A stretch of DNA of 15,651 nt from Lachnospiraceae bacterium UBA3732 (GCA_002372545.1 DFHD01000044.1:1-15651); one strand, 5' to 3'; shown: positions 6,659 to 14,573, counted from the first letter of the stretch. The notes: generated by a model not told the origin, from the sequence alone. A program made the numbers and translations.

Positions 6659-7984
6659 ATGATGAGAAAACGACTGCAGAAAACGGTAATCGGTTTCCTT
6701 ATAGCCGGAATGATATTTGCTTTTGCTCCGGGGGTTCCCGCAGCACGGGCGGACGAGATATCCGATATTCAGGAGGAAAGGGAACAGACCAGATCGGAAA
6801 AGGAAGCAGCTGAGGCGAAGCTGAAACAGCTGAATCTGGAAAAGGATGACATTATTTCCTATATCAGAGAGCTGGATACCCAGATTGAGGAATACAATGG
6901 AAAGCTTCTGGATCTGAATGAGCAGAGAAGCGACCTGCAGGCACAGGTTGCGGTAAAGGAAAATGAACTGCAGATGGCATATATTGCCGAGCAGTATCAG
7001 TATGACAGCATGAAGGAGAGGATCCAGTATGCGTATGAGAACGGGGATGTGACGTATATCGACGCCCTGACTTCGATCAAGGATTACTCCCGTGCGATCA
7101 ACCAGTCCGAATATATCGATCAGGTTTCTTCCTACGATCAGGTTCAGCTGAACACACTGCTGGAGATCGAGAAATCCATTGCTGAGTATGAAGAGTCGCT
7201 GCAGAGCGCTATTTCGGATGTGGAGGACCTGAAGCTCCGGGCGCAGGACGAGCGGGGTGCTCTTCAGGTAATGGAGGATGACAAGAAGGTCGTTCTTGAG
7301 GAATATGATGTAAATATCAATATGACGGAGGAAGAGATTTCCGAACTGGAAGCCCAGATGGAAAGACAGGACGGACAGATCGCTTCTCTGGAGGCGGCTG
7401 CGGAGGCGGCCCGTCAGCAGGCGGCGCAGGAACTTGCGGCCCAGCAGGAAGCAGCAAGAAGGGCGGCTGAGGCAGCCCGTCAGCAGGCAGCTCAGGAGCA
7501 GCAGAGCAGCGGAGACGAGACAGCATCGCCTACGGATGCTGCGCAGAGCTCCGATTATACATCGTATACCGATACGGTGGATCTTCCCACATACACCGGC
7601 GGCGGCCTGGTATGGCCCATGCCCAGCTCCACATATATCACCTCCGGCTTCGGCGCGAGAAGCCTGGGTTATCACCGCGGCATCGATATTTCCTGTCCGG
7701 TAGGCAGCAGTGTAGTAGCTGCGGCAGACGGAATCGTCGTTGCCTGCTATCCGGTCGGAACAGACGGCTGGGAGTCAGTCGGAAATGCGGTATTTATCGA
7801 TCATGGTAACGGACTGATGACGATGTATTATCATCTTTCCGGATTCGCCGTTGGCGTAGGCCAGTATGTATATGCCGGTCAGGTGATCGCCTATTCCGGA
7901 AATACCGGCTTCTCCACAGGCCCGCATCTCCATTTTGGCGTGCGGATCAACGGAAGCTACACGGATCCTCTGGGATATTACTAA
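6659..7984 (+). CDS. Secreted coiled-coil M23-family peptidoglycan endopeptidase
   Basis: An exported cell-wall hydrolase of 441 residues. It has a signal peptide (positive MMRKRLQK, hydrophobic core, likely cut after AARA at residue 31), a long coiled coil (about 33-245), an Ala/Gln-rich stretch (about 246-283), a Ser/Thr linker and a C-terminal LytM/M23 domain (about 315-441). The zinc and catalytic residues appear intact: His339 and Asp343 in YHRGID, His392 in YYHL, and His423/His425 in GPHLHF. Such enzymes cut peptide cross-links. The layout resembles PcsB/CwlO/EnvC-like proteins that are often controlled by FtsEX through the coiled coil; no ftsEX genes are in the window. GCGAGG just upstream is the ribosome site; a second ATG follows directly. 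The gene has its own candidate promoter and strong terminator, so it is probably a single-gene unit. Confidence 0.93.
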   Translation: MMRKRLQKTVIGFLIAGMIFAFAPGVPAARADEISDIQEEREQTRSEKEAAEAKLKQLNLEKDDIISYIRELDTQIEEYNGKLLDLNEQRSDLQAQVAVKENELQMAYIAEQYQYDSMKERIQYAYENGDVTYIDALTSIKDYSRAINQSEYIDQVSSYDQVQLNTLLEIEKSIAEYEESLQSAISDVEDLKLRAQDERGALQVMEDDKKVVLEEYDVNINMTEEEISELEAQMERQDGQIASLEAAAEAARQQAAQELAAQQEAARRAAEAARQQAAQEQQSSGDETASPTDAAQSSDYTSYTDTVDLPTYTGGGLVWPMPSSTYITSGFGARSLGYHRGIDISCPVGSSVVAAADGIVVACYPVGTDGWESVGNAVFIDHGNGLMTMYYHLSGFAVGVGQYVYAGQVIAYSGNTGFSTGPHLHFGVRINGSYTDPLGYY

Positions 7985-8009
7985 ACCGAATATCTTTATG
8001 TAAGTCAGA

Positions 8010-8036
8010 AGAGCAGCCGCTATGGCTGCTCTTTTT
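8010..8036 (+). terminator. Strong intrinsic terminator after the M23 peptidase gene
   Basis: AGAGCAGCC (8010-8018) pairs perfectly with GGCTGCTCT (8024-8032) around the loop GCTAT, followed directly by a T-run to 8036. It ends the M23 transcript before the exporter gene. Confidence 0.95.
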
Positions 8037-8131
8037 CTGCCCTGTTTTATCTTTTTCTTCGGTTTTCTTTGTTTTTCTTTCGGCCTTCTTTCCTGTTTCT
8101 TTCCGCCGGAGTCCCGGCATACTGTCCTGCG

Positions 8132-8166
8132 TGTCCCGATTTGGGACAAAAAGCGACGATTGTCCC
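8132..8166 (+). promoter_or_regulatory. TGTCCC inverted repeat with a third copy, possible operator before the exporter gene
   Basis: TGTCCC (8132-8137) and GGGACA (8143-8148) form a perfect inverted repeat with a 5-base centre, and a third TGTCCC lies at 8161-8166, 29 bases after the first. A weak candidate promoter follows (TTGAAA at 8176-8181 with TACGAA 17 bases later). The arrangement would suit a dimeric repressor, for instance the TetR protein, but no matching site is seen before the TetR gene itself. Confidence 0.4.
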
Positions 8167-8230
8167 ATTACAAATTTGAAATATGGGTCTATTCTTGGTA
8201 CGAAAAGCAAAAAAGGGAGGCAAAAGTGTA

Positions 8231-10312
8231 ATGAAAGGATTTGGAAAGGCGGTAGTCAGATGGAGAGTGCCTATTCTCATTCTGGCGATCATCCTTCTTA
8301 TCCCGTCAGCCATCGGCTACTTCAGGACCAGAATCAATTATGATATCCTGACCTATCTGCCGAAGGACATTGAGACCATGAAGGGGCAGGACATCCTGGC
8401 AAAGGATTTCGGTACAGGCGCCTTTTCCCTGGTCGTGGTGGAGGGACTGAGTGACAAGGATGTGTCCGCTGTTAAACAAAAGATCGAGGGAGTGGATCAT
8501 GTCAAATCTGTCATCTGGTATGACAGCCTGATGGATATCAGCGTTCCGGAGGAAATGCTTCCGGAAAAACTCTTAAAGGCGTTCCGGAACGGAGACGCAA
8601 CCCTTATGGCGGTAATCTTCGACACTACGATGTCGGATGATGAAACCCTTGAGGCGGTAAAGAAGATACGCAAGCTGACAAGCAAGGAGGTCTACCTCAG
8701 CGGTATGTCTGCGCTGGTGGAGGATACAAAGGAGCTGTCGGACCGGGAGGTTCCTGTATATGTTGGAATAGCCGTGCTTCTTTCGGTCATCGTGCTTTCC
8801 CTCAGTATGGACTCCTTTCTGATCCCGCTGTTTTTCCTGCTGAGCATCGGCTTCGCCATAATCTATAATCTGGGTACCAATATCGTGCAGGGAGAAATAT
8901 CCTATGTGACGCAGGCTCTGGCGGCTGTTCTGCAGCTTGCCGTTACCATGGACTACTCCATCTTCCTCTGGCACAGCTATTCGGCGGAAAAGGAAAAAGC
9001 CGGTGATAAGAAGGAGGCTATGGCGGCGGCCATCAATGAAACGCTTTCCAGCGTGGTCGGAAGCTCCATCACCACGGTTGCCGGCTTTGTGGCCCTGATG
9101 TTCATGAGCTTTACCCTTGGCCGCGACCTGGGATTTGTCATGGCAAAGGGTGTTGTGATCGGCGTACTGGTCTGTGTAACGGTTCTTCCTGCCATGATCC
9201 TGATCTTTGATAAGGCGATCGCAAAGACCACACATAAAACCCTGCTTCCGGGCTTTGACCGGGCGGGCAGATGGATCGTCAGACATTCCTGGATCGGCAT
9301 CGTTTTATTCCTTGCCCTGATCGCTCCTGCAATCTGGGGCTACAAACATAACAAGGTTTATTACAATCTGGATTCCTCGCTCCCGAAAAGCCTGGCCAGC
9401 ATTCAGGCGGGAGAGAAGCTCCAGGAAAAATTCGAAATGAATTCCACCCATATGATCCTTTATGACAGCAGCATGAGCCTGCAGAATGCGGAAAAGATGA
9501 TTCGTGAGGTGGAGGGTGTCGATGGAATCAAGACTGTTCTGGGTCTGGATACCATCACCGGTCCCATGTTCCCGGAAACCATGATCCCGGAGAATATCCG
9601 GAGCGTTCTGGATAATGGAGAATATAAGCTCCTTCTGGTCATGTCCGAATACAAGGTGGCGTCGGATGAGGTGAATGAGCAGTGCGACAGCATCAAAGAG
9701 ATCATCAAACGCTACGATGAGAAGGGAATGCTGATCGGTGAGGCACCCTGTACGGAGGATCTGATCCGGATCACGGATCAGGATTTCGCCAGAGTGAACA
9801 GCGTTTCCATCGGACTCGTTCTGCTGATCATCATCTTTGTATTTGCGTCGGGGTCGCTGCCGGTCCTGCTGGTCTGCGTGATCGAGTTCGCAATCTTTAT
9901 CAATCTGGGTATTCCCTATTATACCCACACGGTGCTGCCCTTTATTGCATCCATTGTGATCGGAACGATCCAGCTGGGCTCCACGGTAGACTATGCGATT
10001 CTCATGACCAATAAATATAAGGGCTTACGCGTGCAGGGAATGGATAAGAACGAAGCAGTTTCCACTGCGCTTTCCCAGTCCATGAATTCCATTATCGTCA
10101 GCGCACTGAGCTTTTTTGCTGCCACCATTGGCGTAGGCCTTTATTCGGATATCGACATGATCAGCTCGCTGTGTGTACTGATGGGCAGGGGTGCGATCAT
10201 CAGTATGTTCGTGGTCATCCTGCTTCTGCCGGCGGTACTGAAGCTGGCGGACGGACTGATTATCCGCACGACGGGCGGCATGAGGCATCTAACCAAAGAA
10301 GGAAGGGAATAG
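8231..10312 (+). CDS. MMPL/RND-superfamily membrane exporter
   Basis: A membrane protein of 693 residues with two similar halves, each made of one membrane helix, an outside domain and five more helices, about 12 helices in all. Helix 1 is at about 13-31 and helix 7 at about 352-370. Matching MDYSIF (Asp241-Tyr242) and VDYAIL (Asp587-Tyr588) in the fourth helix of each half are the proton-relay positions of MMPL proteins. Members export lipids, siderophores or small toxic compounds using the proton gradient; the substrate here is not known. ATG 8231 is chosen because GGGAGG at 8215-8220 precedes it; an earlier in-frame start at 8183 lacks a good site. The lipoprotein gene follows after about 100 bases in the same direction. 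A terminator separates the exporter from the M23 gene. Confidence 0.93.
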   Translation: MKGFGKAVVRWRVPILILAIILLIPSAIGYFRTRINYDILTYLPKDIETMKGQDILAKDFGTGAFSLVVVEGLSDKDVSAVKQKIEGVDHVKSVIWYDSLMDISVPEEMLPEKLLKAFRNGDATLMAVIFDTTMSDDETLEAVKKIRKLTSKEVYLSGMSALVEDTKELSDREVPVYVGIAVLLSVIVLSLSMDSFLIPLFFLLSIGFAIIYNLGTNIVQGEISYVTQALAAVLQLAVTMDYSIFLWHSYSAEKEKAGDKKEAMAAAINETLSSVVGSSITTVAGFVALMFMSFTLGRDLGFVMAKGVVIGVLVCVTVLPAMILIFDKAIAKTTHKTLLPGFDRAGRWIVRHSWIGIVLFLALIAPAIWGYKHNKVYYNLDSSLPKSLASIQAGEKLQEKFEMNSTHMILYDSSMSLQNAEKMIREVEGVDGIKTVLGLDTITGPMFPETMIPENIRSVLDNGEYKLLLVMSEYKVASDEVNEQCDSIKEIIKRYDEKGMLIGEAPCTEDLIRITDQDFARVNSVSIGLVLLIIIFVFASGSLPVLLVCVIEFAIFINLGIPYYTHTVLPFIASIVIGTIQLGSTVDYAILMTNKYKGLRVQGMDKNEAVSTALSQSMNSIIVSALSFFAATIGVGLYSDIDMISSLCVLMGRGAIISMFVVILLLPAVLKLADGLIIRTTGGMRHLTKEGRE

Positions 10313-10341
10313 AAGGAAAGCTCATATTTAAAAACAAACAG

Positions 10342-10370
10342 ATGCCAATACTATATAGAAAAGGGATAAT
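10342..10370 (+). promoter_or_regulatory. Candidate promoter between the exporter and lipoprotein genes
   Basis: ATGCCA (10342-10347) and GATAAT (10365-10370) are 17 bases apart, with four and five of six consensus matches. If used, the lipoprotein could be made without the exporter. Confidence 0.35.
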
Positions 10371-10372
10371 GA

Positions 10373-10392
10373 CCGGATGGAAGAATATCCGG
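10373..10392 (+). other. Small hairpin before the lipoprotein ribosome site
   Basis: CCGGAT (10373-10378) pairs with ATCCGG (10387-10392) around an 8-base loop. It is followed by an A-run and then the GGGAG ribosome site at 10400-10404, so it is not a terminator for this strand. It could protect the downstream mRNA or adjust the ratio of the two proteins. Confidence 0.35.
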
Positions 10393-10414
10393 AAAAAAAG
10401 GGAGTGAATGGAAA

Positions 10415-12835
10415 ATGAGAAGAAAGGAATTTGCAAAAAGAGCAGCAGCGATATTCATGGCTATCCTGATGGCCGTCAGTGTCTCCGGGTGCGGAAATAA
10501 GAGTGAAGCCGTTAAGGTAGAGCAGCAGGAAGCGCTTGCGGAAAACACAGAGGATGAGGAAGAGCTGAAAGAAATCTTCGAGGACAGCTTTGGGCTGGAT
10601 GAGAAGCTGGAACGCAATGCGGGCAAAGAGGAAAAGGTATATGTGATCGCAGATGCCTATGGAAGCCCGAATGAAGTGATCGTCAGTGAGTGGCTGAAGA
10701 ATCCGGAGCATCTGGATACGCTGGAGGATGAGAGCAGCCTTGACGGAATCGAAAATGTTAAGGGTGATGAGACATTTACCGTGGATGGAAACAAGGTGAC
10801 CTGGAAGGCCGGTGGAAATGATATCTATTATCAGGGAACCTCCGATCAGGAGCTTCCCGTAGCGGTTAAGGTTACGTATCTTCTGGACGGAAAAGAAGTG
10901 AAGGCGGATGAACTGGCAGGAAAGAGCGGGCTGGTCACCGTTCGCTACACCTATCAGAATAAAACTGCCGGTAAGGTAAAGACGCCCTTCCTGATGGTAA
11001 CCGGGCTTATCCTGGACGAAAATGCATTCACGGACATCAGCGTAACGAACGGAAAGCTGATCTCCGATGGCAGCAGATATATCCTTGTGGGCTTTGGCCT
11101 TCCGGGTCTTTCGGAAAGCCTGGAGCTGGAAGACGGCCTGATTCCGGAATACTTTGAGTTTTCGGCAAGAACAACGGATTTTCAGCTTCCCATGGCGCTC
11201 ACCTTTGCAGAGTGTGATTTCATGATGAATGAAAAGAAGCTTTCTCTGGATGAAATAAAGGAGAAGGTGAATGACCTCAGCGGACAGTACCAGGATGGTA
11301 TGAAAAAGCTGGAGAGCGGTATTAAGCAGTATACGGATGGCGTTAGTCAGGTCGCTGCAGGCGTGGATAAGCTTGACCAGGGAGCAAAACAGCTGAATGA
11401 TGGTGCAAATCAGCTGAATGTAGGTATCCGTGCGGCGGAAAACGGCGCAGGGGATCTGGAAAACGGACTTGAGGCAGCAAAGAACGGCTCTGACGAGCTG
11501 GCTGCCGGAGCCAATGAACTGAATCAGGCCGTGCAGAATGTGAACCTGCCGGATATGGCTTCGCAGGACAGAAGCCTTTCGCCTGAACAGCAGTCTGCAG
11601 CGGCAGAGCAGCTGCAGAAGGAAGCAGAGAATACGCTGGGAAGCAGCACTGGTGATTATGTAATGGCCGGAATGGATCAGAGTGATCTGGCTGAGCTTTC
11701 CGCTCTTTCCGGCATGTCTCCCGAGGAGCAGAAGAAGGCCATCAGTACAAAGGGCGCTGAGGCTGCGGCTTCGGATACCAATTATGCAGAGGTCAGGGCG
11801 GCCGTGGTAGAGGCTATGGTGGATTCTGCCAAGCAGCAGATGACAGAGGCAGCGGTTGCGGCGGCAAAAAACCAGCTGATCGCGGCTAATAAGCAGGATA
11901 TTTTAAAGGCAGCGGCAGTGGTATATGCGAGCAGCGGTCAGGAAGGGTTATCTGCCTTCATGCAGGCTGTTTCCGCGGGCGGAGGAAGCCTTGATCAGTA
12001 TCTGGCGGCTTATTATACCAATTCTGCGGCTTATGCTGATGCGTTAAATACCGTATCCGCAGCAGTGGGTGCGGATGTGGAGCAGGCAGTGGCAGCCGGT
12101 GTGGCGGCCAGAGAGGCAGATATCCGTTCGGCTTGTGCGGCAACTGTTGAAGCAAAGGATGCGGAGATCCGCCAGGGTGTCGAGGCGAGCGTGGATCAGA
12201 TGCTGACCCCGGCATTCATCAGCGGCTATGGCAGCGCATCACAGGCAATCGGCGCGGATGTAAAGGCGTTTACCGATAAGCTGCAGAGAGATCTTCCCGG
12301 CCTGATCAAGGATGTGGCATCCTCCTATGGTACTGCAGGAATGAAGATCGGTGCGGATTTCGTTATGCAGGCTGTACAGGTTCAGCTCGACAGCTTCCAG
12401 TCACAGCTGACCGCATTAAAGAATGGTACAAGCCGTCTGGCGGCAGGCACCGGCGATCTGAGCAGAGGGCTTGGCACTCTCTATAACGGCGCGGGGCAGC
12501 TAAGGTCCGGTATGGAGCAGCTGAATGCAGGTTCTGAGGCTCTTTATAAGGGTTCGGGCGATCTGGCTGACGGCACAGGAGCGCTGAAAAAGGGTACGGA
12601 TCAGCTGACGGCATCCGGCCCCGAGCTGGCTGACGGCGGAAAAAAGCTTTCCGATGCGACGAATCAGATTATGAAGAAGCTCTCGGAGTCAGAGGATAAG
12701 GCTGATGCGTTTGCCGATAAGATCAATCAGCTCAGGGAAGCAGCCAATGCATATCAGAGCTTTGGCGGTAAGGCGGAAAATGTAGACGGAAGCGTACGGT
12801 TCTTCATCAAAACCGAGGAAATTGTATCAGAATAA
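10415..12835 (+). CDS. Large lipoprotein with two XXXLXXG heptad-repeat blocks (YhgE/Pip-like extracytoplasmic protein)
   Basis: An 806-residue secreted lipoprotein. A signal peptide ends in the lipobox VSGC, giving lipid attachment at Cys26. An N-terminal beta-rich domain (about 72-270) follows, including VYVIADAYGSPNEVIVSEWL. Two blocks of seven-residue units with Leu and Gly, of the XXXLXXG type seen in YhgE/Pip phage-infection proteins, lie at about 295-370 and 664-750, for example LAAGTGDLSRGL. Between them is an Ala-rich, probably coiled-coil stretch (about 380-660). Unlike YhgE it has no C-terminal membrane helices. It closes the exporter operon, directly before a strong terminator. 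A likely role is an elongated surface partner of the exporter that bridges the cell wall; this is inferred from position and repeats. GGGAG lies ten bases before the ATG. Confidence 0.82.
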   Translation: MRRKEFAKRAAAIFMAILMAVSVSGCGNKSEAVKVEQQEALAENTEDEEELKEIFEDSFGLDEKLERNAGKEEKVYVIADAYGSPNEVIVSEWLKNPEHLDTLEDESSLDGIENVKGDETFTVDGNKVTWKAGGNDIYYQGTSDQELPVAVKVTYLLDGKEVKADELAGKSGLVTVRYTYQNKTAGKVKTPFLMVTGLILDENAFTDISVTNGKLISDGSRYILVGFGLPGLSESLELEDGLIPEYFEFSARTTDFQLPMALTFAECDFMMNEKKLSLDEIKEKVNDLSGQYQDGMKKLESGIKQYTDGVSQVAAGVDKLDQGAKQLNDGANQLNVGIRAAENGAGDLENGLEAAKNGSDELAAGANELNQAVQNVNLPDMASQDRSLSPEQQSAAAEQLQKEAENTLGSSTGDYVMAGMDQSDLAELSALSGMSPEEQKKAISTKGAEAAASDTNYAEVRAAVVEAMVDSAKQQMTEAAVAAAKNQLIAANKQDILKAAAVVYASSGQEGLSAFMQAVSAGGGSLDQYLAAYYTNSAAYADALNTVSAAVGADVEQAVAAGVAAREADIRSACAATVEAKDAEIRQGVEASVDQMLTPAFISGYGSASQAIGADVKAFTDKLQRDLPGLIKDVASSYGTAGMKIGADFVMQAVQVQLDSFQSQLTALKNGTSRLAAGTGDLSRGLGTLYNGAGQLRSGMEQLNAGSEALYKGSGDLADGTGALKKGTDQLTASGPELADGGKKLSDATNQIMKKLSESEDKADAFADKINQLREAANAYQSFGGKAENVDGSVRFFIKTEEIVSE

Positions 12836-12859
12836 GCATCCCATTTTAACTCCCTTTTC

Positions 12860-12892
12860 AGAACCGCAGGTTTATCCTGCGGTTCTTTTTTT
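12860..12892 (+). terminator. Strong intrinsic terminator after the lipoprotein gene
   Basis: AGAACCGCAGG (12860-12870) pairs perfectly with CCTGCGGTTCT (12876-12886) around TTTAT, followed by seven Ts. This is a textbook Rho-independent terminator. Confidence 0.97.
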
Positions 12893-12910
12893 GTGCGAAG
12901 GCGAGTCATC

Positions 12911-12935
12911 AGGATACACATTTATGTGGTATCCT
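12911..12935. repeat. Imperfect palindrome AGGATAC...GTATCCT
   Basis: AGGATACACAT on the left matches the reverse complement of ATGTGGTATCCT on the right, with one extra base on the right and a TT centre. It lies 19 bases after the terminator of the lipoprotein gene. Confidence 0.6.
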
Positions 12936-12953
12936 GTTTGACGAGCCCGCATC

Positions 12954-12987
12954 ATCGAGTAGGGGGATTAAATCCTCCCTACTCGAT
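12954..12987. repeat. Long hairpin ATCGAGTAGGG...CCCTACTCGAT
   Basis: Eleven-base arms at 12954-12964 and 12977-12987 are perfectly complementary. Inside them GGA (12965-12967) pairs with TCC (12973-12975), leaving a five-base loop and one bulge. No T-run follows closely, so it is not a standard terminator. Confidence 0.8.
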
Positions 12988-12992
12988 TCCTT

Positions 12993-13069
12993 GTATCATT
13001 ATTTTTTGCCCCGTAACATTATTTTATGCCCTCGTAACATTATTTTATGCCACCCGTATCATTAAAATG
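12993..13069. repeat. Row of about 21-bp direct repeats, GTAWCATTATTTTATGCC
   Basis: Copies begin at 12993, 13013 and 13034, with a shorter diverged copy at 13056 (GTATCATTAAAATG). The starts are 20, 21 and 22 bases apart, about two turns of DNA. Copies 2 and 3 share GTAACATTATTTTATGCC exactly; copy 1 differs at two positions. Even spacing suggests repeated protein binding, as in operators, iterons or the multiple end repeats of IS21-family elements. Confidence 0.85.
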
Positions 13070-13151
13070 TTTTGCGTGCACGGCCGTCCCGAATGATAGT
13101 AGATTTCCTTTCTGACAGACAGATAACCTACTGTATGGTATCAGAAACTGT

Positions 13152-13187
13152 GTGCAAGAGAAAACTCGGCTTTTTCCGGTTTTGCAC
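13152..13187. other. Interrupted inverted repeat GTGCAA...TTGCAC
   Basis: The right arm CCGGTTTTGCAC (13176-13187) is the reverse complement of GTGCAAAACCGG; the left arm (13152-13169) carries the same bases interrupted by GAG and T. It could fold into a bulged hairpin and be part of an untranslated RNA, but no promoter or T-run supports this. Confidence 0.35.
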
Positions 13188-13322
13188 TTTAAAACACGGA
13201 ATTTAAAATTTCACATTACGGTATAAATATGCGGAATATGCATAAGTGATATACATGTGAGTACATAATTCGGGACTATGAGTGCGGAACAGAAAATAAT
13301 ACGTGCAATAGCGGAAAAAGTG

Positions 13323-13331
13323 TGGTATGAT
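13323..13331 (+). promoter_or_regulatory. Candidate extended -10 promoter for the WYL regulator gene
   Basis: TG-G-TATGAT at 13323-13331 is an extended -10 element with no clear -35 box. TATACT at 13342-13347 is a second possible -10. Transcription from the first would start near 13338 and give a leader of about 70 nucleotides. Confidence 0.4.
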
Positions 13332-13407
13332 AAAAAAAGGATATACTAAATATAGAATGAACACTATTGTGACATATAGAATATTATTGTAAAAAACAGG
13401 AGCAGAC

Positions 13408-14400
13408 ATGGATACGACAGAGATTTTCAGAAGAGGAAAGCTTCTTCTTCTGGCTAAACTTCTGATGGAAAAAACAGATGAACAGCACCACCTTACACTG
13501 ACAGAAATACAGGAAGAACTGGCAGCCTACGGCATTCACAGCGAAAGAAAAAGTCTGTACAGAGATATGGAAACTCTGCGTGCACTGGATATGGACATCA
13601 TTACCGAGCGGGACAGCCGGCAGTGCTATTATTATATAGGAGGCAGAAAATTTGAACTTGCGGAAGTGAAGACCCTTGTGGATGCCGTTCAGGCGTCCCG
13701 CTTCATCACCGCTAAGAAAAGCGAACAGCTGATCAGAAAGCTGGAAACGCTGACCAGCTGCTATGAAGCAAACGATCTTCACCGCGAGGTATTTGTCAGC
13801 GGCCGGGTGAAAAATGATAACGAGAATATTTACTATAACGTTGATGTGATCCACACAGCCATCAGCAGGGATCATAAGATCAATTTTCAGTATTATCAGT
13901 GGAATCTGAAGAAGAAAAAGGTGCTGCGGCATGATGGAAGGATCTATTCCGTCAGCCCATGGGCGCTGGTATATGATAATGAGAATTATTACCTGGTGGG
14001 CTATGATGACGGCCACAGAGCCATCCGCCATTACCGGGTGGATAAAATGGTGAATATCGAAGAGACTCAGGAAATCCGGGCAGGAAAGACCGCCTTCCGC
14101 CAGGCGGGCGTCAGCTCATATTCAAAAACTGTATTCGGTATGTACGAAGGACCGAAGGAAACGGTGATTCTTGAGGTGAAGGAGCCGCTGGTTGGCGTTA
14201 TGGTGGACCGGTTCGGTGAAAGTGTAAGCATTCGCGCGCTGGATAAGGAAACCGCAGAGGTCAGGCTGAGCGTAAAGGTCAGCAATCAGTTTCTTGGCTG
14301 GCTCGTGGCGCTGGGAGAAGGCGTCAAGGTGAAAGAACCGGCCGATGTTCAGGAACAGCTGAGAAATATGGGAAAGCGATTAATGGAAAGCTATACGTAA
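13408..14400 (+). CDS. WYL-domain transcriptional regulator (YafY/DeoR type)
   Basis: A 330-residue regulator with an N-terminal winged helix-turn-helix (about 8-75, including LTLTEIQEELAAYGI and the recognition helix before SLYRDMETLRALDMDI), a WYL domain (about 140-230) and a C-terminal WCX extension (about 235-325). In the WYL core, VSPWALVYDNENYYLVGYDD contains the hallmark segment with YYL in place of WYL, and RHYRVDKM carries the conserved arginines. WYL domains bind nucleic acid or small ligands and control stress, DNA-damage or defence genes in different bacteria; here neither ligand nor target is visible. AGGAG at 13398-13402 sits five bases before the ATG. It has its own promoter region and terminator, so it is probably transcribed alone. 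Confidence 0.93.
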   Translation: MDTTEIFRRGKLLLLAKLLMEKTDEQHHLTLTEIQEELAAYGIHSERKSLYRDMETLRALDMDIITERDSRQCYYYIGGRKFELAEVKTLVDAVQASRFITAKKSEQLIRKLETLTSCYEANDLHREVFVSGRVKNDNENIYYNVDVIHTAISRDHKINFQYYQWNLKKKKVLRHDGRIYSVSPWALVYDNENYYLVGYDDGHRAIRHYRVDKMVNIEETQEIRAGKTAFRQAGVSSYSKTVFGMYEGPKETVILEVKEPLVGVMVDRFGESVSIRALDKETAEVRLSVKVSNQFLGWLVALGEGVKVKEPADVQEQLRNMGKRLMESYT

Positions 14401-14414
14401 TAAATGTATGTGGG

Positions 14415-14450
14415 AAACGGGCAGTGCACCTTGCTGCCCGTTTTCTTATT
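14415..14450 (+). terminator. Intrinsic terminator after the WYL gene
   Basis: AAACGGGCAG (14415-14424) pairs with CTGCCCGTTT (14434-14443) around a nine-base loop, and a T-rich tail runs to 14450. Confidence 0.93.
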
Positions 14451-14487
14451 TGGAGAAACCGTACTTGGATAAACCGTCTGTTAAAAC

Positions 14488-14514
14488 TTGTGGCGTGTAA
14501 TGCGGATTTATGAT
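14488..14514 (+). promoter_or_regulatory. Candidate promoter for ldh
   Basis: TATGAT at 14509-14514 is a good -10 box. TTGTGG at 14488-14493 is the best -35 match but lies only 15 bases upstream, shorter than ideal. The start codon is about 60 bases downstream. Confidence 0.35.
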
Positions 14515-14573
14515 AAGATATGTCTGTGTGGCAGACAGCAGCAAATAAAAAATAATATGAGGGGGATATGAAA

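Larger units (their letters stand above)
12893..13407. other. 515-bp region without a convincing gene, rich in hairpins and direct repeats
   Basis: Short reading frames exist on both strands, but none has a ribosome site, a recognisable domain or normal residue composition. The left part holds two hairpins (12911-12935, 12954-12987) and a row of direct repeats (12993-13069). The middle holds an interrupted inverted repeat (13152-13187). The right part is AT-rich and carries the likely promoter and leader of the WYL gene. The left part may be the remains of a mobile-element end. Confidence 0.7.

Noticed and set aside
6563..7675. 370-codon open frame on the minus strand opposite the M23 gene
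   Set aside because: The plus-strand protein has signal peptide, coiled coil and intact M23 motifs; the Leu/Arg/Cys-rich antisense product is a by-product of the coiled-coil codons.
11293..12664. The XXXLXXG repeats considered as a CRISPR-like or non-coding tandem array
   Set aside because: The 21-bp periodicity comes from seven-codon protein units in an intact 806-codon gene; the DNA copies are strongly diverged.
12893..13096. 67-codon open frame across the hairpins and 21-bp repeats
   Set aside because: No ribosome site, and the hydrophobic repeat VTLFYA is just the translation of the DNA repeats.
13203..13409. 68-codon AT-rich open frame on the minus strand upstream of the WYL gene
   Set aside because: Composition dominated by Tyr, Phe and Ile from AT-rich DNA, and it covers the WYL promoter region.
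14478..14488. Possible Rex redox-repressor site before ldh (CTGTTAA)
   Set aside because: Only one half-site resembles the TTGTTAA consensus; the required inverted second half is missing.
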